64,000 nt of DNA from Limonium bicolor (GCA_023374045.1 CM041777.1:482709594-482773593); one strand, 5' to 3'; numbered from the stretch's first letter, positions 24,921 to 36,771 are shown. The notes: generated by a model from the sequence alone, not told the origin. Numbers and translations: made by a program.

Positions 24921-26671
24921 TGCAGAAGGTTATTTTCTGAGTGTTTAAACTGGTGTAAAATTGAAAGAAAAGAAATTAAAAACTCAAAATAAACGTCGGG
25001 CTGCAAACAAATCCCGGTCGTAGTAGTAAACAAGTGTCGTATCCACAGGGAGATTGTTCAATTTATCCTAGTCTTGGTAGTTACTTAAAAACTGTAAAAA
25101 GGGGTTTAGCCGGAGGCAAGCTTGATTTGTTGTTGGTTTAATACAGAAATAATAAAAACAGTAAAAAGGTGAATTAAGTGATGTGGATGGAAAAATGTAT
25201 CCTAGGATAGCGGGGGAATTGCCTAAATTACTTAAACATATTTATAACCTCGTCTCAATTATTTATTGCCTATTAGAGTTAATAATTGTCAGTTACGAAC
25301 TCTTAATAAAAGCCTTAGGGGGCGTTCTGACTTTTGCCCAATAAGCTAGGTTTCCTAGCTTTTTGTTAAATGTCCCTCTAGTTAACAAATGTTAACAAAT
25401 GTTAACTTGACATGTGTACTATAGTTAGTTGTGGACCAATTTAAAATTGACATCTGTACATCACTTTTGAGCAAAAGTACATTAATCATCAAAAACTCAA
25501 CTTAATGTTGCCAAAGAACGGGTCCTTAGTATTTTCCTACTCAATCCGGAGTGTAAATACTAAGATTAATTCCTTTGTGGTACTTAGACTATCTCAAAAT
25601 CATATGTTGATAGTTACCAAATAAATGCAGTTGTTTGTCACGCAAAGCATTTAACAATATTTGCTGAAAGGAATTAAAACAAGTTAAAATAAGAGAGACA
25701 GGTGATAAATATTAATTTACGTAATATTAGAAATAAACCCCCATCCTAGGATACAAATGAAAATTACTCAGACATTAACGGAGATAAGAAGATTGCACAG
25801 ATAGATTTTGACATTAATTCAGAGGAAGAACTGGTCTGCTCTCGCTCTCACTGCTGCTCTTCTATTTCTTTTGTTACTGCGTGAGTGTGGAATGTTGTGG
25901 TGTTACGGGAGGAAATAAGTGGAAGCGAATGGGTGAGTGTGGTGAATGGTTTCTTCAGACTCCCGTCGTCCGTGGTGTGCGTAGTCTTATGGTGTTGTTT
26001 GGGTAAGTTTATATAGAGGCAGAGGAGAAGAAGATCCGTACGAATTTGATTGCCGGTTGATTGCTCTCATTGATTGCAGGGGACAGAAATGAAACGCGTG
26101 AGAGATTTAAGGTAGGCGGTGCGGCGGAGTAGATGGATATGGCAGAAGCGAAGTTGCAGACACTCGGGGGAAGGCAAGTTGCAGACGAAGACGAGCGAAG
26201 AAAACTGTCGCGTTTGTGTAAATATACACGCATCCGTGTGTGCGTCCGCCTAAAACTCATGCGGACGTGACTGAGCCGTCCGCCCGGCCACTTGTGCCGT
26301 CCGCTTCCGTGTCCGCCTGAAATCCACGCGGTCGTCACTGGTGTGGCGTCCGCTTAAGGACATCCGAGACGTCCGCCCTAATACCATGCGGGACGCATGT
26401 GTTGTCTCGGCTTATTTTCTTCCATCTTTGACCGGCTCTAAATTCTTCGTTTGGACTCCGTTTTCCGAGCCGTTTGCGTCTATGCGTTCGTCTCTTCATG
26501 TACTTTGCTCCTAGCTTGGCTTTTCCTCATGTGTTAAACCAATAAATTTGTGAGATAATCAATAAAACATAAACTAGAGGAAAAACATACGATAAGTGAG
26601 AAATGAGCAGAAAAGTGCTGATATGATATATGAAATACACCTATAAAACATGCTCATTTAGACACTTATCA
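24921..26671 (-). repeat. 5' LTR of element E
   Basis: 1751 bp, starting TGATAAGTGTC and ending TTCTGCA on the minus strand. Shares a conserved block with the A LTR (GGGCTGCAAACAAATCCCGG near 25000). A GC-rich palindrome island with GTCCGC/GCGGAC arms lies at 26225-26400. The minus-strand ORF 26009-26338 is in and next to this island and shows no known domain. Confidence 0.83.
26225..26400. repeat. GC-rich palindrome island in LTR of E
   Basis: Repeated CGTCCGCCT, ATGCGGACGTG and GGACGTCCG-like arms in both directions. Confidence 0.75.
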
Positions 26672-26949
26672 GTGTGTAATGAGTAATGCATTTGTGTTGT
26701 ACGGTATATGACACGAATGACATTGTGAAGTGTATTGTGAATGTATTGTGGAATGTGCGAATTGGATGGTGTATTGTGTATGGTATTTGAATTGAGTATG
26801 ATGTATGGTATTTGAATTGTGTATGCTTGTAGTGTAAGAATTGGGAACACCTCGTAAGGTGGTAGTAGAATGCATTGTGGCAATTGGCTTGCCAAATGAG
26901 TAAAATAGTAAACCGTAAACCTTGAGCAACTTTGAGGGCAAAGTTCCTT

Positions 26950-26962
26950 AAGGGGGGTAGAT
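26950..26962 (+). promoter_or_regulatory. Polypurine tract of element B
   Basis: AAGGGGGGTAGAT directly before the 3' LTR start TGAAATAC. The same tract is seen in reverse at 60133-60151 next to LTR G. The ~290 bp upstream (26672-26949) is the only interior of B left; it holds two copies of a GTATGGTATTTGAATTG unit. Confidence 0.8.
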
Positions 26963-29900
26963 TGAAATACTCCGTAATTAAAAACAGTGATTAATTAGGC
27001 TAATTATAATTTTTAAGGCTTAATTACGCTTAAATAAATATGAGGGAACAAATCCTGAAGAAAACGGACCTTTAAAATGGGTTAAAAGCATAAACGAACC
27101 TTAAAGCGCGTTTTCGAGGAAACCAGAAAACGTGACTTTAAGCGGGTCAAATAGACTCGTAACAATTTTGGTCAACCAAATAGTCATTAATAGACATTAA
27201 TAAAGGTTGAGAACCAATAAAATTAATTAAACGAGAAAATTCCAGAAAACGGGTTCCGGTTAGTAAAACTGTCAAACGGAGAGTTGTGGGGTGAGAATGC
27301 AAATAAACAAACTTAGTGTGTCCACTTTACAAATAAAAAAAAAGTAAAAAATCTGATTGTGTGTGTGGGGGGGGGCAGCCAGCACTCTCTCCCACTCTTT
27401 TATTTCTCTTTTTGACTAAAGGACAAATCTAATTAGTAAAAAGCAAAAAGGGAGTCTCTCTCCTACCCCCTCTCCTCCTCACGTTGGAACTCACCCCCAC
27501 CAGAACTCTTTCTTCCTCCTTGAGCTGCTGGTAATGGTGATTCATGAAACCCCAGGAGCTCCCACTTCTCTCTTCATGTTCTAGCTCAATCCTTGTCCAA
27601 ATAACAAAAATTGTTACCATTGGAATCCCCTCACCAAGGAGAATACCTTCCTCCTTTCAAAAATCCAAAACAACCAACTTCATCTCCATGGGTGTGCTGC
27701 ATTTGAAGCTTGAGTACCACCATTAGAAGCACCTTCACCTCCTTGTCATTTTGAGGTAAAAATATTCTTGAAAACCTATCTTTTTCTAAGCCTCGTTGGC
27801 AAACGAAAATTCAACTAAACCCTTGTTTGGTGCCTTTCTCTCTAGCTGATTTTGGCTTCATTTTGGTGTTGGAATCTTGCCTTGGTTGTTGTCCACCACT
27901 CCATTCATCCATTGGAAGGTAATGCGTCATTCTAAACCTAAAACCGAGCATAAACCCTAGGTTGGTAAAGATAGTTCTCTAAGTATTTGTGTATGTTGTA
28001 ATGGGCTGTAGCATTTGGTGTGTAAACCTCATTGGGACCGAGAACAAGAGAGAAAGGAAGGGAAAGAAAGAAGGAAAAGAAAGAAAGAAAAACTAGCAAG
28101 ACAAGGTAAATACTCTTACCTTGAGTTAGTTTGTGTATTGTAGTGTAACAGTTTTTTAGTAGTAGAATGAGTAATGTATTTGAGTAGTATGAGTAGTAGT
28201 AGATTTAGTAATGTAATGGAGAAGAGGATCAAACAGTTTTGAACTTGTAAAACATGTTTAAAAAGCTTGGGTAAACCTTGGGTATTGAATGTGTATGTGC
28301 AGGAATTTTTATGTTGTTATAGTAGGTTGAATTGTGAGTATAATGTATTGGATAAACAGGTTGTGTGAATGAACTTATGTGAGCTGAATAATGTGTGGGC
28401 AATGTTAAAAATATAGGGGAGACTATGTCAAATTTTGTCTAGAGACTTGAGGACTTAAAGGTCTAAGAGGAGGAAACAACCTAGGTAGTGACTAGGTGTG
28501 ATTGGAGAGTGTAATGGGAGTAGTTTAGTATTTTGAAAAGATTTGAAAGGAGTTTGTTAATGGGATGTAACTAGAAGGTGGATTGATGAATTTAAGATGC
28601 TAAGAGTGGCATTAGTTGAGGGAGTATTGGAGGATAGGAGTTGAGGAAAAAATCTGTAGCATAATGAAGAAAACCAAAATCTGTAGCATTAGTATGAAGA
28701 AAACTAGTGTAAGTGTTGGGAGGAAATGAGGAAAAATTGCATAAGTGTATCTAGGATTGAGTAATGAGTTTGGTGAATTAATCAAGGTGATTTAGAGCAT
28801 CAAAATGTGTGGTAAACATGTTGGTAATGTGTTGGTAAAGATTGGGGAAGGAATGGGAAAGAAAAAGAATTGAAAACAAGGTCTGTAGCAACTTTCTGCT
28901 ACCGATCGACCCAGAGCCTGGGTTGGACCGTGGGTCGGTCGGGGCTTAAGTAACGAGAATAAAAGACACTGGAATGGACCGACCCAGGAGCCGTGAGTCA
29001 GACGTGGGTCGGTCGGACTCAAATTCCCTGTTGTTGAAGTTTCTGACTTCGACCGACCCAGAGGTGGGTCGGTCGGTGGGTCGGTTGGAGCTTGGACAAC
29101 GGGTCTGAAACTTACTGGAATGGACCGACCCAGAGGTGTATGGGTCGGTCGGAACAGTTCTGGGTCGGTCGGAAGAAATTTCATAGAACGGAACTTACTG
29201 GGATGGACCGACCCAGGGCTTGGGTCGGACGGTGGGTCGGACGACCCATAACTTACAAAAAAAATGTTTTATTATGTGACTATAGTAGTCATAAGTATGT
29301 ATATGTATGCCTACACATATATGCATATGTGTGTAGTAATACACCATTAATGAAGGTAATAATGGTAAGAAAGTAAGTAAATGAGTAAGGAAACAAGTTT
29401 AAGAAGTAGTAAAGAAAAGAATGGTTTTATAATCAAGTAAGAAAGTAATGAAGTAGCGAGTATACATTGAAAGTATCAATGAAGGAGTAAGTTAGATCAA
29501 TAATAGCTCATTGATCATACTACTTCATGTATGTATAGGAATCAAATAGTTGATCGTCAAAGGACCCGGTAGTACGAAAAACGACGGTGTACGGTATGAT
29601 TTTTTCATGCCCTGTATCCTAACTTGGTTACCCCAATTTGTGTGCTTATGTGATCACCAATAAGATAAATGCACGAATCGGACTTATATTGCACTCAACT
29701 GTGTTTGAACTCTTTTGTTCTTGTTGTATCTTCTTGAACAATTAGTTTGTATAATTCATGAAATGAATGAACGGAAATGAGAAGTATGTGTAAGTAATTG
29801 TATTGTGTGTATGTATGGAGTATGGAAATGAAGTACTGACTTCTACTAATTCCTAACAATCTAACTCCTAACATGAGTAATGAGTAATGGAATGAGTAGA

Positions 29901-30948
29901 AGTCCGATATAGTTTCGGCCACGCGTGAGGATAAGGAAACACAAGAGGTTGGATCCGAATCCTGGCTGTAATCTTTTCCATGGACCAATCCCCTTGAATG
30001 GGTAGCATCCTGGATTAGTGGCCACCCTAAAGCCCGGTGGTGGGATGTAGTAATCCCTGCCCGGAGGTCATACCGACTTAACCCGAGTAAAGTACGTAAG
30101 AAGTAAGTATTGTATGTGTATCGGTCTTGACTGTTGTAAGTCATTGACCTTGAGTAAAGGAGTATTGAACACCCGATTAACCCGGTGTGTAATGAAGCTA
30201 ACTAGACCTTTGTATGTATTGGAGAATTGTATCTCCGTAATGCGGTGAGTATTCGGTAAGTAAGAACGGTTGACTTGTAATGTCTTCCATGCATGTATTG
30301 GATGTATGTATGTATGCCTTGTGAATTGAATGTATTGAATTGTATTGTATAAAGTATGTATGTATGTATGAATGAAACGAACCGCATGTACTCGACCAAA
30401 TAGTTGGCGTACCCTCGCTAGTACGCGGGGTATGCGGTTATCATATGCAGCGTAAGCTGACCCCCCTAGGGGGAATGTTTTTATTCTACAGGTACCCCGC
30501 GAGGCGTGATGGTAGAGTAAGGGCTGGATGTCATTCTTTTGGTATAGTTAGTAGGTTTGGATGGTGTACCAGTTGTACACGGCTAAGGCCTTTTGAGTAG
30601 CCGGTGTACCATGTGGTACACCTTTTTGGATATTGGAATATGATTGGATAGAAAGGAGTAGATGTATAAACTCTTAACTTTTGGAAATAGACTTGGAATG
30701 TAATTGGTATATTTTTTTGGATACTCGGTAATCAAATGTAAGTAAGTATTTGGTATTGTAAAGTAAGTAGTATGTATTCGGTTTATTCTAATCGTCAGAC
30801 CATTACTGTAAGTAGTAGTAGCCTTGTTAGTCTTGGATGGCTAACGGCATTGTATCACCCGCCGGGAGTAAGTAAGTATTCCGCTGTGAGTAAGGTAATT
30901 ATGGGAACGATTAGAGATAATGGAAGGATTAGCGGTTGGGGTGTTACA
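26963..30948 (+). repeat. 3' LTR of element B (3986 bp)
   Basis: TGAAATACTCC start and GGGGTGTTACA end, followed by TSD ACTGA. Contains an inverted repeat at about 27091-27150 (CTTAAAGCGCG...CGTGACTTTAAG type) and a palindrome island at 28895-29255. Similar in plan to solo LTR D. No gene supported; ORFs at 28792-29184, 29092-29376, 29695-30144 and 30202-30399 are not recognisable proteins. Confidence 0.85.
28895..29255. repeat. GC-rich palindrome island in LTR of B
   Basis: At least five copies of GACCGACCCAG and GTGGGTCGGTCGG in alternating direction. The palindromes create the overlapping ORFs on both strands here. Confidence 0.85.
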
Positions 30949-31460
30949 ACTGATGTTATCAATAAAAAGATTGTCACTTGATATGTTTTCCTTGGCTAGT
31001 TAGCCCCTGTCGCAGACCTTTTTCATGATTTCATCCTTCTATGTATGCATGACTTGAGGTACTCTTTTGACTGCTTTTATATTCCCAGCTCCCATGTCCT
31101 CCAGGGTTTCTATTCTGTCTCTCCTTTCAGATTGGCCTTCTTCCTGGTCTAGTGTCTTCCCTAAATCTCTTGTATCTGCGATTTCGCCACCTCATGCTTC
31201 CTCTTTCTCCCTCATATCTGGCTAGTGTTGGTTAACGGGATAGACGTTTGGTTTGTTTTGTGGATTTGGGATGTGTTAGATTTTGCGATGATGGGCTGTT
31301 TTGTGATGGTGATGGGCGGGTATGTGCTGGTGAGGGTGGGTGGTAGTTATTTTGTGGTGGTTACGGGCGGTTCTGTGGTGTTTGTGTGGGGTTATGGGGT
31401 GGTTGGATGGGGTTGCGACTAGGTTTTCAAGAAGGGAGTGGAAAGGGGAGAGGTGAAATG
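30949..31460 (-). pseudogene. L1 LINE 5' part: 5' UTR and ORF1 start with RRM N-terminus
   Basis: Minus-strand continuation of the LINE upstream of element B. A likely start is MREKEE near 31210, and the reading ends with DNLFIDNISQEVSEYQL, an RNP2-like beginning of an RRM. The last codons run straight into 21924 when B and one ACTGA copy are removed. Three or more stop codons interrupt it. The 5' limit of the LINE is not clear; I place it at about 31460. Confidence 0.65.
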
Positions 31461-33119
31461 AGAGAGCATTTTTTTTCCTTACTTATCTTGATGAGGATAT
31501 ATATTTATTGAATTCACCAGATGATAGATTACAATGTTGCCCTTTAAAAATGAAAGGTATTTTATCTCTTCCATAATGAATTTTAGAGTAGGAAGAAGAT
31601 CAGGTGGGTAATATTTGATAAATTAAATAATATATATATAAGTATATAATTTTAATTTTAATATTATTGTATTGATATTTCAATTACAACTATCTAATAA
31701 TAAAGATATTATTATAGTTTAATAAATTTTTATATGTACTAACTCCGAGTAATATTTTAAAAATTGATAATCATTAAAATAAAATATCTACAATTTCGTG
31801 TCTATTAACAGCCAAGAAATATATCCTTACAAATTGCAGAAAAAATGCTACACAACAACAAAATGTTACACAACAAATATATCCTTAAAAATTGCAGAAA
31901 AAACAGCAGATGTACTACTCGAATATAGATAATAGTAAGGGGTTATATTTGTCCCTGATGGTTCTGGACTAGATATCAACCATTAGATCATTAAAAGAGT
32001 AAATGGAAGGCCTAGATTTAATGACTACCAAAACTCAAATAAACATCTAATTAATACCATAAAAAGTTTTGATTGATTCAGTAATATTAGTACGCAACTA
32101 ATACCAAATATCTCAAATTCCTGTTTCCAAATTTTCTCCATCTGTGTTCGACTTCGACCACCACTGCGTTCTTCTCCAGTCGCTCGACGAACAAGCTCTC
32201 CGTTCTGCAACCTAGGCAGACGCTTCTCCAGTCGCTCGACTACCACTGCGTTCTTCTCCAGTAGCTTCTCCATTGCCGTCTTGTTCAGCACCTCCTTTCA
32301 TCACGTTTGAGAACCCTAACCGGCGGTAGATGAAGAAACTGCAATAACATTGAAAACCACCGCTCTACTACTACCAACCTCCTTTCGTTTGTAAGTATCC
32401 GCGCTTCCCCCAATTCTCTGTTCGCTCATCTAGAAAATTGCGTGAAAAACCCTTGCTACCCTGTTCGTTCTCAAATTAGCTACCCTAATTTCAGAATGAT
32501 GGTGATCGCATTTTTTGTAGTATTTCTTTTCGAATGATAGTAGTGGTTGTGTGAGCGTGGTTGTGTAAGCGTAAGTTAATTTATTTTTTCTTTTGCAATT
32601 TATGTGGAGCTATGAAACTTTTGTTGTATCAGTTCATCAATGGAATGCTTAAGGCTGGTAGTTGTTTTTCAAAAGGCTTCGTACTTGTTTGAAAAAATAG
32701 TGGTATTTCCTTGTCTATAGCTGGTACTGTTGCATTCCAAAAGCTGGTACTTTTTTCTGCCTATAGATGGTTGCTAGAGGATTATACCATATGGTTGTGG
32801 GTGGTTTTTTTTTTTGAGCGTGTATCTGCTGATAAAATAATTGATTTGTTTTCATAATGCTAGATTTACTGCAGTATTCAAGGTCTAGTTTTAAAAATTT
32901 GATCTTGTGATATATATTATTGAATTTGATGCTTTTTATTCGATGACAGCTGAGTATATTCTTCTGTTTTCCTTTTGGATCTTGCAATGTTGTAAATGGT
33001 ACCAGTTAGTGCGTGTCTGGCGTGGCAGCAATAGCTAATTGACCGCAAGTACTGGAAGAAGAATAATTGTTGTTGTAGAAGTGGTCTAAATATGAGGGAA
33101 GATGGCGCCGTCAATTAGA
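31461..33119. other. Anonymous non-coding stretch
   Basis: AT-rich, with no supported gene. Two near copies of AAATATATCCTTACAAATTG lie at about 31818 and 31877, and a local tandem duplication around CTTCTCCAGTCGCTCGAC at 32150-32275. ORFs 32025-32291 and 32715-32987 show no family signature. Confidence 0.5.
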
Positions 33120-33540
33120 GATTGCTGATATTGCTTATTGCATATTGCTGGTACTACTTACTTCACATATCTGGTATTTATTTCTGTATACGGTTAGTAC
33201 TTCTTTCTGCATACGTATTGTATGAATGTGGCTGGTACTATTTACTGCAAATGTGTGGTATTATGCATTGCATAAGGCTGGTACTACAAATACAAATTGC
33301 ATATGGCTGGTACCAAAACTGTTATGACTGGTATTACTTACCGCATATGACTGGTATTACTTACTGCATATGGTTGATACTACTTACTGTATATGGCTGG
33401 TACTACTTACTGCATATGGCTGATACTACTTACTGCATATGACTGGTACTTCTTTCTACATATGGATGGTACTACCTGATGAATGTTGCTAGTACTACTA
33501 ACTGCATATGGTTGGTACGAGTCATGTGTTACTATGCTTT
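33120..33540. repeat. Minisatellite of TGCATATGGCTGGTACTACT units
   Basis: About fourteen diverged copies of a 22-30 bp unit. The open plus-strand frame over it (33122-33442), rich in Trp, Tyr and Ile, is a repeat artefact. Confidence 0.85.
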
Positions 33541-33555
33541 ATTACATACATGCTT

Positions 33556-33800
33556 AGCGCTTCTCTTCATTCTCTTCCCGTGTGTATCCACCTCTACAGA
33601 GATAAATCAATGGACCTGCTACATCTCAGCACACCAGATTGAAGATGTCTTTGTTTCGTTCAATCATGGTAATTTTGCAATCATAAGTGGCGAACAATCA
33701 ACATAGATGCTATATGCCTCTCTTCATTCTCTACTTATGCCTGCGCCTCTATAGAGATCAATCATTGGAACTGCCGCATCTCGCACACTAGAATAAAGAC
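33556..33800. repeat. Duplicated block related to the interior of CACTA1
   Basis: Two copies, near 33560 and 33716, of a block with TCTCTTCATTCTCT, then CCTCTACAGAGATAAATC and GGACCTGC-like sequence. Blocks near 41310 and 42175 inside the CACTA element read similarly (TTCATTCTCTCCTTCTG, then CAGATAAATATGT). Confidence 0.6.
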
Positions 33801-33865
33801 GGGGCTGAAAACAAGATAGCTGCATCTTCACAAAAGATGGGTGTGTACTTATTTTTATGTATACT

Positions 33866-34490
33866 GATGTATTAGTACTACTTTACTACTAAAGTAGCAC
33901 CTCGTTCTCATACATGAAATACCATTAGAATTATATGACAGACTTATACCCATCCACAACAAGTACCCAATTAGACACAAATAATGTACTAATACTTGAT
34001 GTATTAGTACTAATTTATTTTAATGTAGCACCTCGTTTTATTTATACTTGAAATACCACCAGAATCTCATATGATAATTATATACCCATTCATAATAAGT
34101 ATCTAATTGAACACAAACAATATACCAATAACTGTATGTTTTAGTACCTGTTTATTATTAAAGTAGAACCTCGTTTTCATACACGAAATACCACCAGAAT
34201 CATATGACATTTATATACCTGTCCACAACAAGTATCCAATTGGACACAAACAATGTACCAATATGTAGATGTATTGATACTAGTTAATCATTAAAGTAGC
34301 ACCTCGTTTTCATATACGAAATACCACCAGAATCATATGACATTTATTTGTACCCATCCGCAACAAGTGTCCAGTTGGACACAAACAATGTACCAATAAC
34401 TGGATGTATTAGTACCAGTTTATTATTAAAGTATCACCTAGTTTTCATATACGAAATGCTACCAGAATCATACACAGCATAAGCATAAAT
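33866..34490. repeat. Tandem repeat, ~133 bp unit, about five copies
   Basis: Units start GATGTATTAGTAC near 33866, 33998, 34133, 34268 and 34402. Each contains AAAGTAGCACCTCGTTTTC, GAAATACCACCAGAATC and CCACAACAAGTATCC. Non-coding. Confidence 0.88.
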
Positions 34491-35073
34491 TAATACCAAT
34501 TGTTCCATTAATAACACCAGTTTTCATACATAACGTAACACCAGCATTTATTTTGACTAAAAATTTTATTTAAAAAAGTATATAATCCCTTGAATCTAGT
34601 AACTACTAGATATTAGTTAATGAAATTATTCGAGAAAATAAAAACTCTAAATCTAAATAAATATATAGATTAAGTGATTGTACTAATGAATAATAAAAAT
34701 ATAATATTCCATAAATTTAGTAACTAATAGAAGGTAAATCAATAAAATATAGAAGATGATATAAAAGATCTACGTAGATATCAATAATATATATTTGCAT
34801 AATTGTAGAAATTTTTTCTAAAACGGTTCATGGAATTCTTAAAATATTTAAAGAAATGTTTACACTTATTTAAAAACTACATCAAAAGAAAGAAAAAAAA
34901 ATGTCCAGTACGGTTCAGGGATATGCTCAATGTCGAGGACGGAATCCACTCCCGTACTACTCTCTTAAGAGACTGTGCGTACTGTTCGTTTATTACTACT
35001 ATTACATAATAACACACTCCCGATCCCGAACCCTTTAAAATTACGAGATAACAGAATCTCATTAATCAACCTA
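34491..35073. other. AT-rich spacer downstream of the UGT pseudogene
   Basis: No gene seen. The minus-strand ORF at 34877-35062 is not similar to anything I know. Confidence 0.4.
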
Positions 35074-36672
35074 TCAAAGTTGAACAAGCTTCACCATTAA
35101 TCTCTCCATTAAAACTGCCAACACAGCCTCATTCGCCAATCTCTTCCACTCCAACGCTCTTTTCCTCATTTCCATTCCTTTCTCTTCATCCATCAATTCC
35201 TTCACTTGCTTAGCAACTTCTTCCCTCTTAACATCCGTATCAATCTTCATAGCCACACCAATCTCTTTACAATACCAAAAATTAGTCTGCTGTTCCGCAA
35301 AAAACGGCCATGAGATCATCGCCACACCGTTCATCAAACTCTCAATCGTTGAATTCCATCCATTATGCGTCAAAAACCCACCGATTGCAGGGTGTCTTAG
35401 TCTCGATCTTGATCACACCAGCTAGCTAGCATTCCCCTCTCCTCCTGTTTAGTCTTCTCCACAAACTCCTGCGGTAGGACGGATGATTCCCCTGAGACGA
35501 GATCAGGTCTTATTATCCATAGGAATGTGTTGCCACTATTTGCGAGTCCCCAAGCGAACTCGACTAATTGATCAGCTGTCATGACTGTTATGCTCCCGAA
35601 ATTGACGTAGACGACTGAAGTGGGTGGTTTTGAATCAAGCCAGTTTTGGATGGATGATCCGTTGTCGTCTTTCCAGAGGTTAGATTCAATTAGGGATAGG
35701 GTTTCGTCGTCGTCCTGGATTTGGTCAAGGAGTAATTGGAATGGACCGCATGGGTATAAGGGTGGTAGATATTTGGAGATACAGGAAATAAACTGACCCT
35801 CTAAAGATTCAAAAGTGTTTAGAATGATGGCGGATGATCTAGGTACTCTTTCCATCATTGAGAGTAGGAAATCCAGCATTTTTTTGTCTGTTGACTTGAT
35901 GAAGGTTGGGAGATCTCTTAAGCGTATGCCTTTTAAAGGTTTTGGTGCCCAGTCTATCACCGTGTCCAATAGGGATGACTGATTATCTGCTACGTACGCG
36001 GCGAAAGCATGAAAACAAACATATACTCCATTACTAGTAAGTATTTAAGATATTTCCTCACTCTTAATTATACAAGATATATACATATTAGTTAAATAAA
36101 TTATTACCTTGAACTGGGACAAGCCCCTTCTCTATAAGTGGACGATAAAGCGCATAACCAAGGAAACCACAGGCACTTGCAGTCCAAAGCTGAACGTCAA
36201 GGATCCCCATTTCCTCCGCCACATCTAGAGTAAACGGAAGTGTCACGTCGGAGATTATACACGTGACAAGTGGAACTCTACCCTCATCATCACTATTACT
36301 ACCTGCCATAACAATTTCTCTAGTAGTTTCTTGAATGGAGCACCAGAGTTCTATCCATGGAAGTGCAGAGGGAAGGTATGTCTTGAGTGACATCGGCATC
36401 ATCAGAAGGCGGAAGGCCATCAGGGATTGTCTCGAAACGAAATGATGGAAGAGAGTTAAGTGAAGTGGTACCACGGGAACGAAGAAGGCGACGATAGTTG
36501 TAGTCGGTGTGAACAAATGTGATGTGGAAACCACGGTGATGAAGAAGCCTTGCTAGCTTCGTCATGGGATTAATATGACCTTGTGCTGGGTATGGGATGC
36601 ATACTGCGTGTGGCTGTTGCTTAGTCTTGTCATCATTATTTCTAATTCCTCTGTTGCTGGAGTTGATCTCAT
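35074..36672 (-). pseudogene. UGT85A: UDP-glycosyltransferase, UGT85 type (full length, four frameshifts)
   Basis: Family 1 glycosyltransferase that moves glucose from UDP-glucose to small molecules in the cytosol; the acceptor is unknown. Exon 1 (36672-36108) starts MRSTPATEE and has [35 protein letters not shown] and VTCIISD. A 121 bp GT-AG intron (36107-35987) in phase 1 lies at the conserved UGT85 position. Exon 2 (35986-35074) has YVNFGSITVMT, WIIRPDLV, GMLASWC and the C-terminal PSPG region with [10 protein letters not shown] and [10 protein letters not shown]. Total coding length is near 1478 bp (~490 codons), normal for the family. Frameshifts lie at about 36600-36645, 36350, 36325 and 35405; the first three together restore the frame, the fourth breaks the PSPG box. 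Either a recent pseudogene or a base-calling problem in the assembly. Confidence 0.9.
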
Positions 36673-36760
36673 TTTCTTCAGTTTAAAAACTGTAGATAGA
36701 TTTTGATATAAGTTAATTGGTCTCTCTCCGGAGCTTATAGCATATATGTAGAAATGTGTT

Positions 36761-36771
36761 CGTTTATATAG
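36761..36771 (-). promoter_or_regulatory. Probable TATA box of the UGT gene
   Basis: CTATATAAACG on the minus strand, about 90-100 bp upstream of the ATG at 36672, a plausible distance for a short 5' UTR. Confidence 0.5.

Larger units (their letters stand above)
22285..26671 (-). mobile_element. Element E: truncated Athila-like retrotransposon inside B
   Basis: Minus-strand 5' half only: 5' LTR (24921-26671), PBS (24901-24917), repetitive leader, gag, and the start of pol up to the pre-protease motif. Protease, reverse transcriptase, integrase and the 3' LTR are missing. The gag and LTR style resemble element A, but A and E are clearly different families at sequence level. Confidence 0.82.
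21925..30948 (+). mobile_element. Element B: long-LTR retrotransposon, interior mostly deleted
   Basis: Plus-strand element flanked by perfect ACTGA (21920-21924 and 30949-30953) inside LINE ORF1. What remains is the first 360 bp of the 5' LTR, about 290 bp of interior with a polypurine tract, and a full 3986 bp 3' LTR. The middle is occupied by truncated element E. A deletion must have removed most of the 5' LTR, all coding parts of B and the 3' half of E. Confidence 0.82.

Noticed and set aside
22280..26676. GTGTG on both sides of element E as a target site duplication
   Set aside because: The left GTGTG belongs to the LTR of B (it is also at 27316-27320 in the 3' LTR), and E has no 3' LTR on that side. 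Treated as chance or microhomology at a deletion.
28792..29376. ORFs on both strands with GRS/DRP-type repeats
   Set aside because: Created by the GACCGACCCAG palindromes in the LTR of B.
33122..33442. 106-residue plus-strand ORF rich in Trp, Tyr and Ile
   Set aside because: It is a read-through of a 22-30 bp minisatellite; its periodicity follows the DNA repeat and no start context or family supports it.
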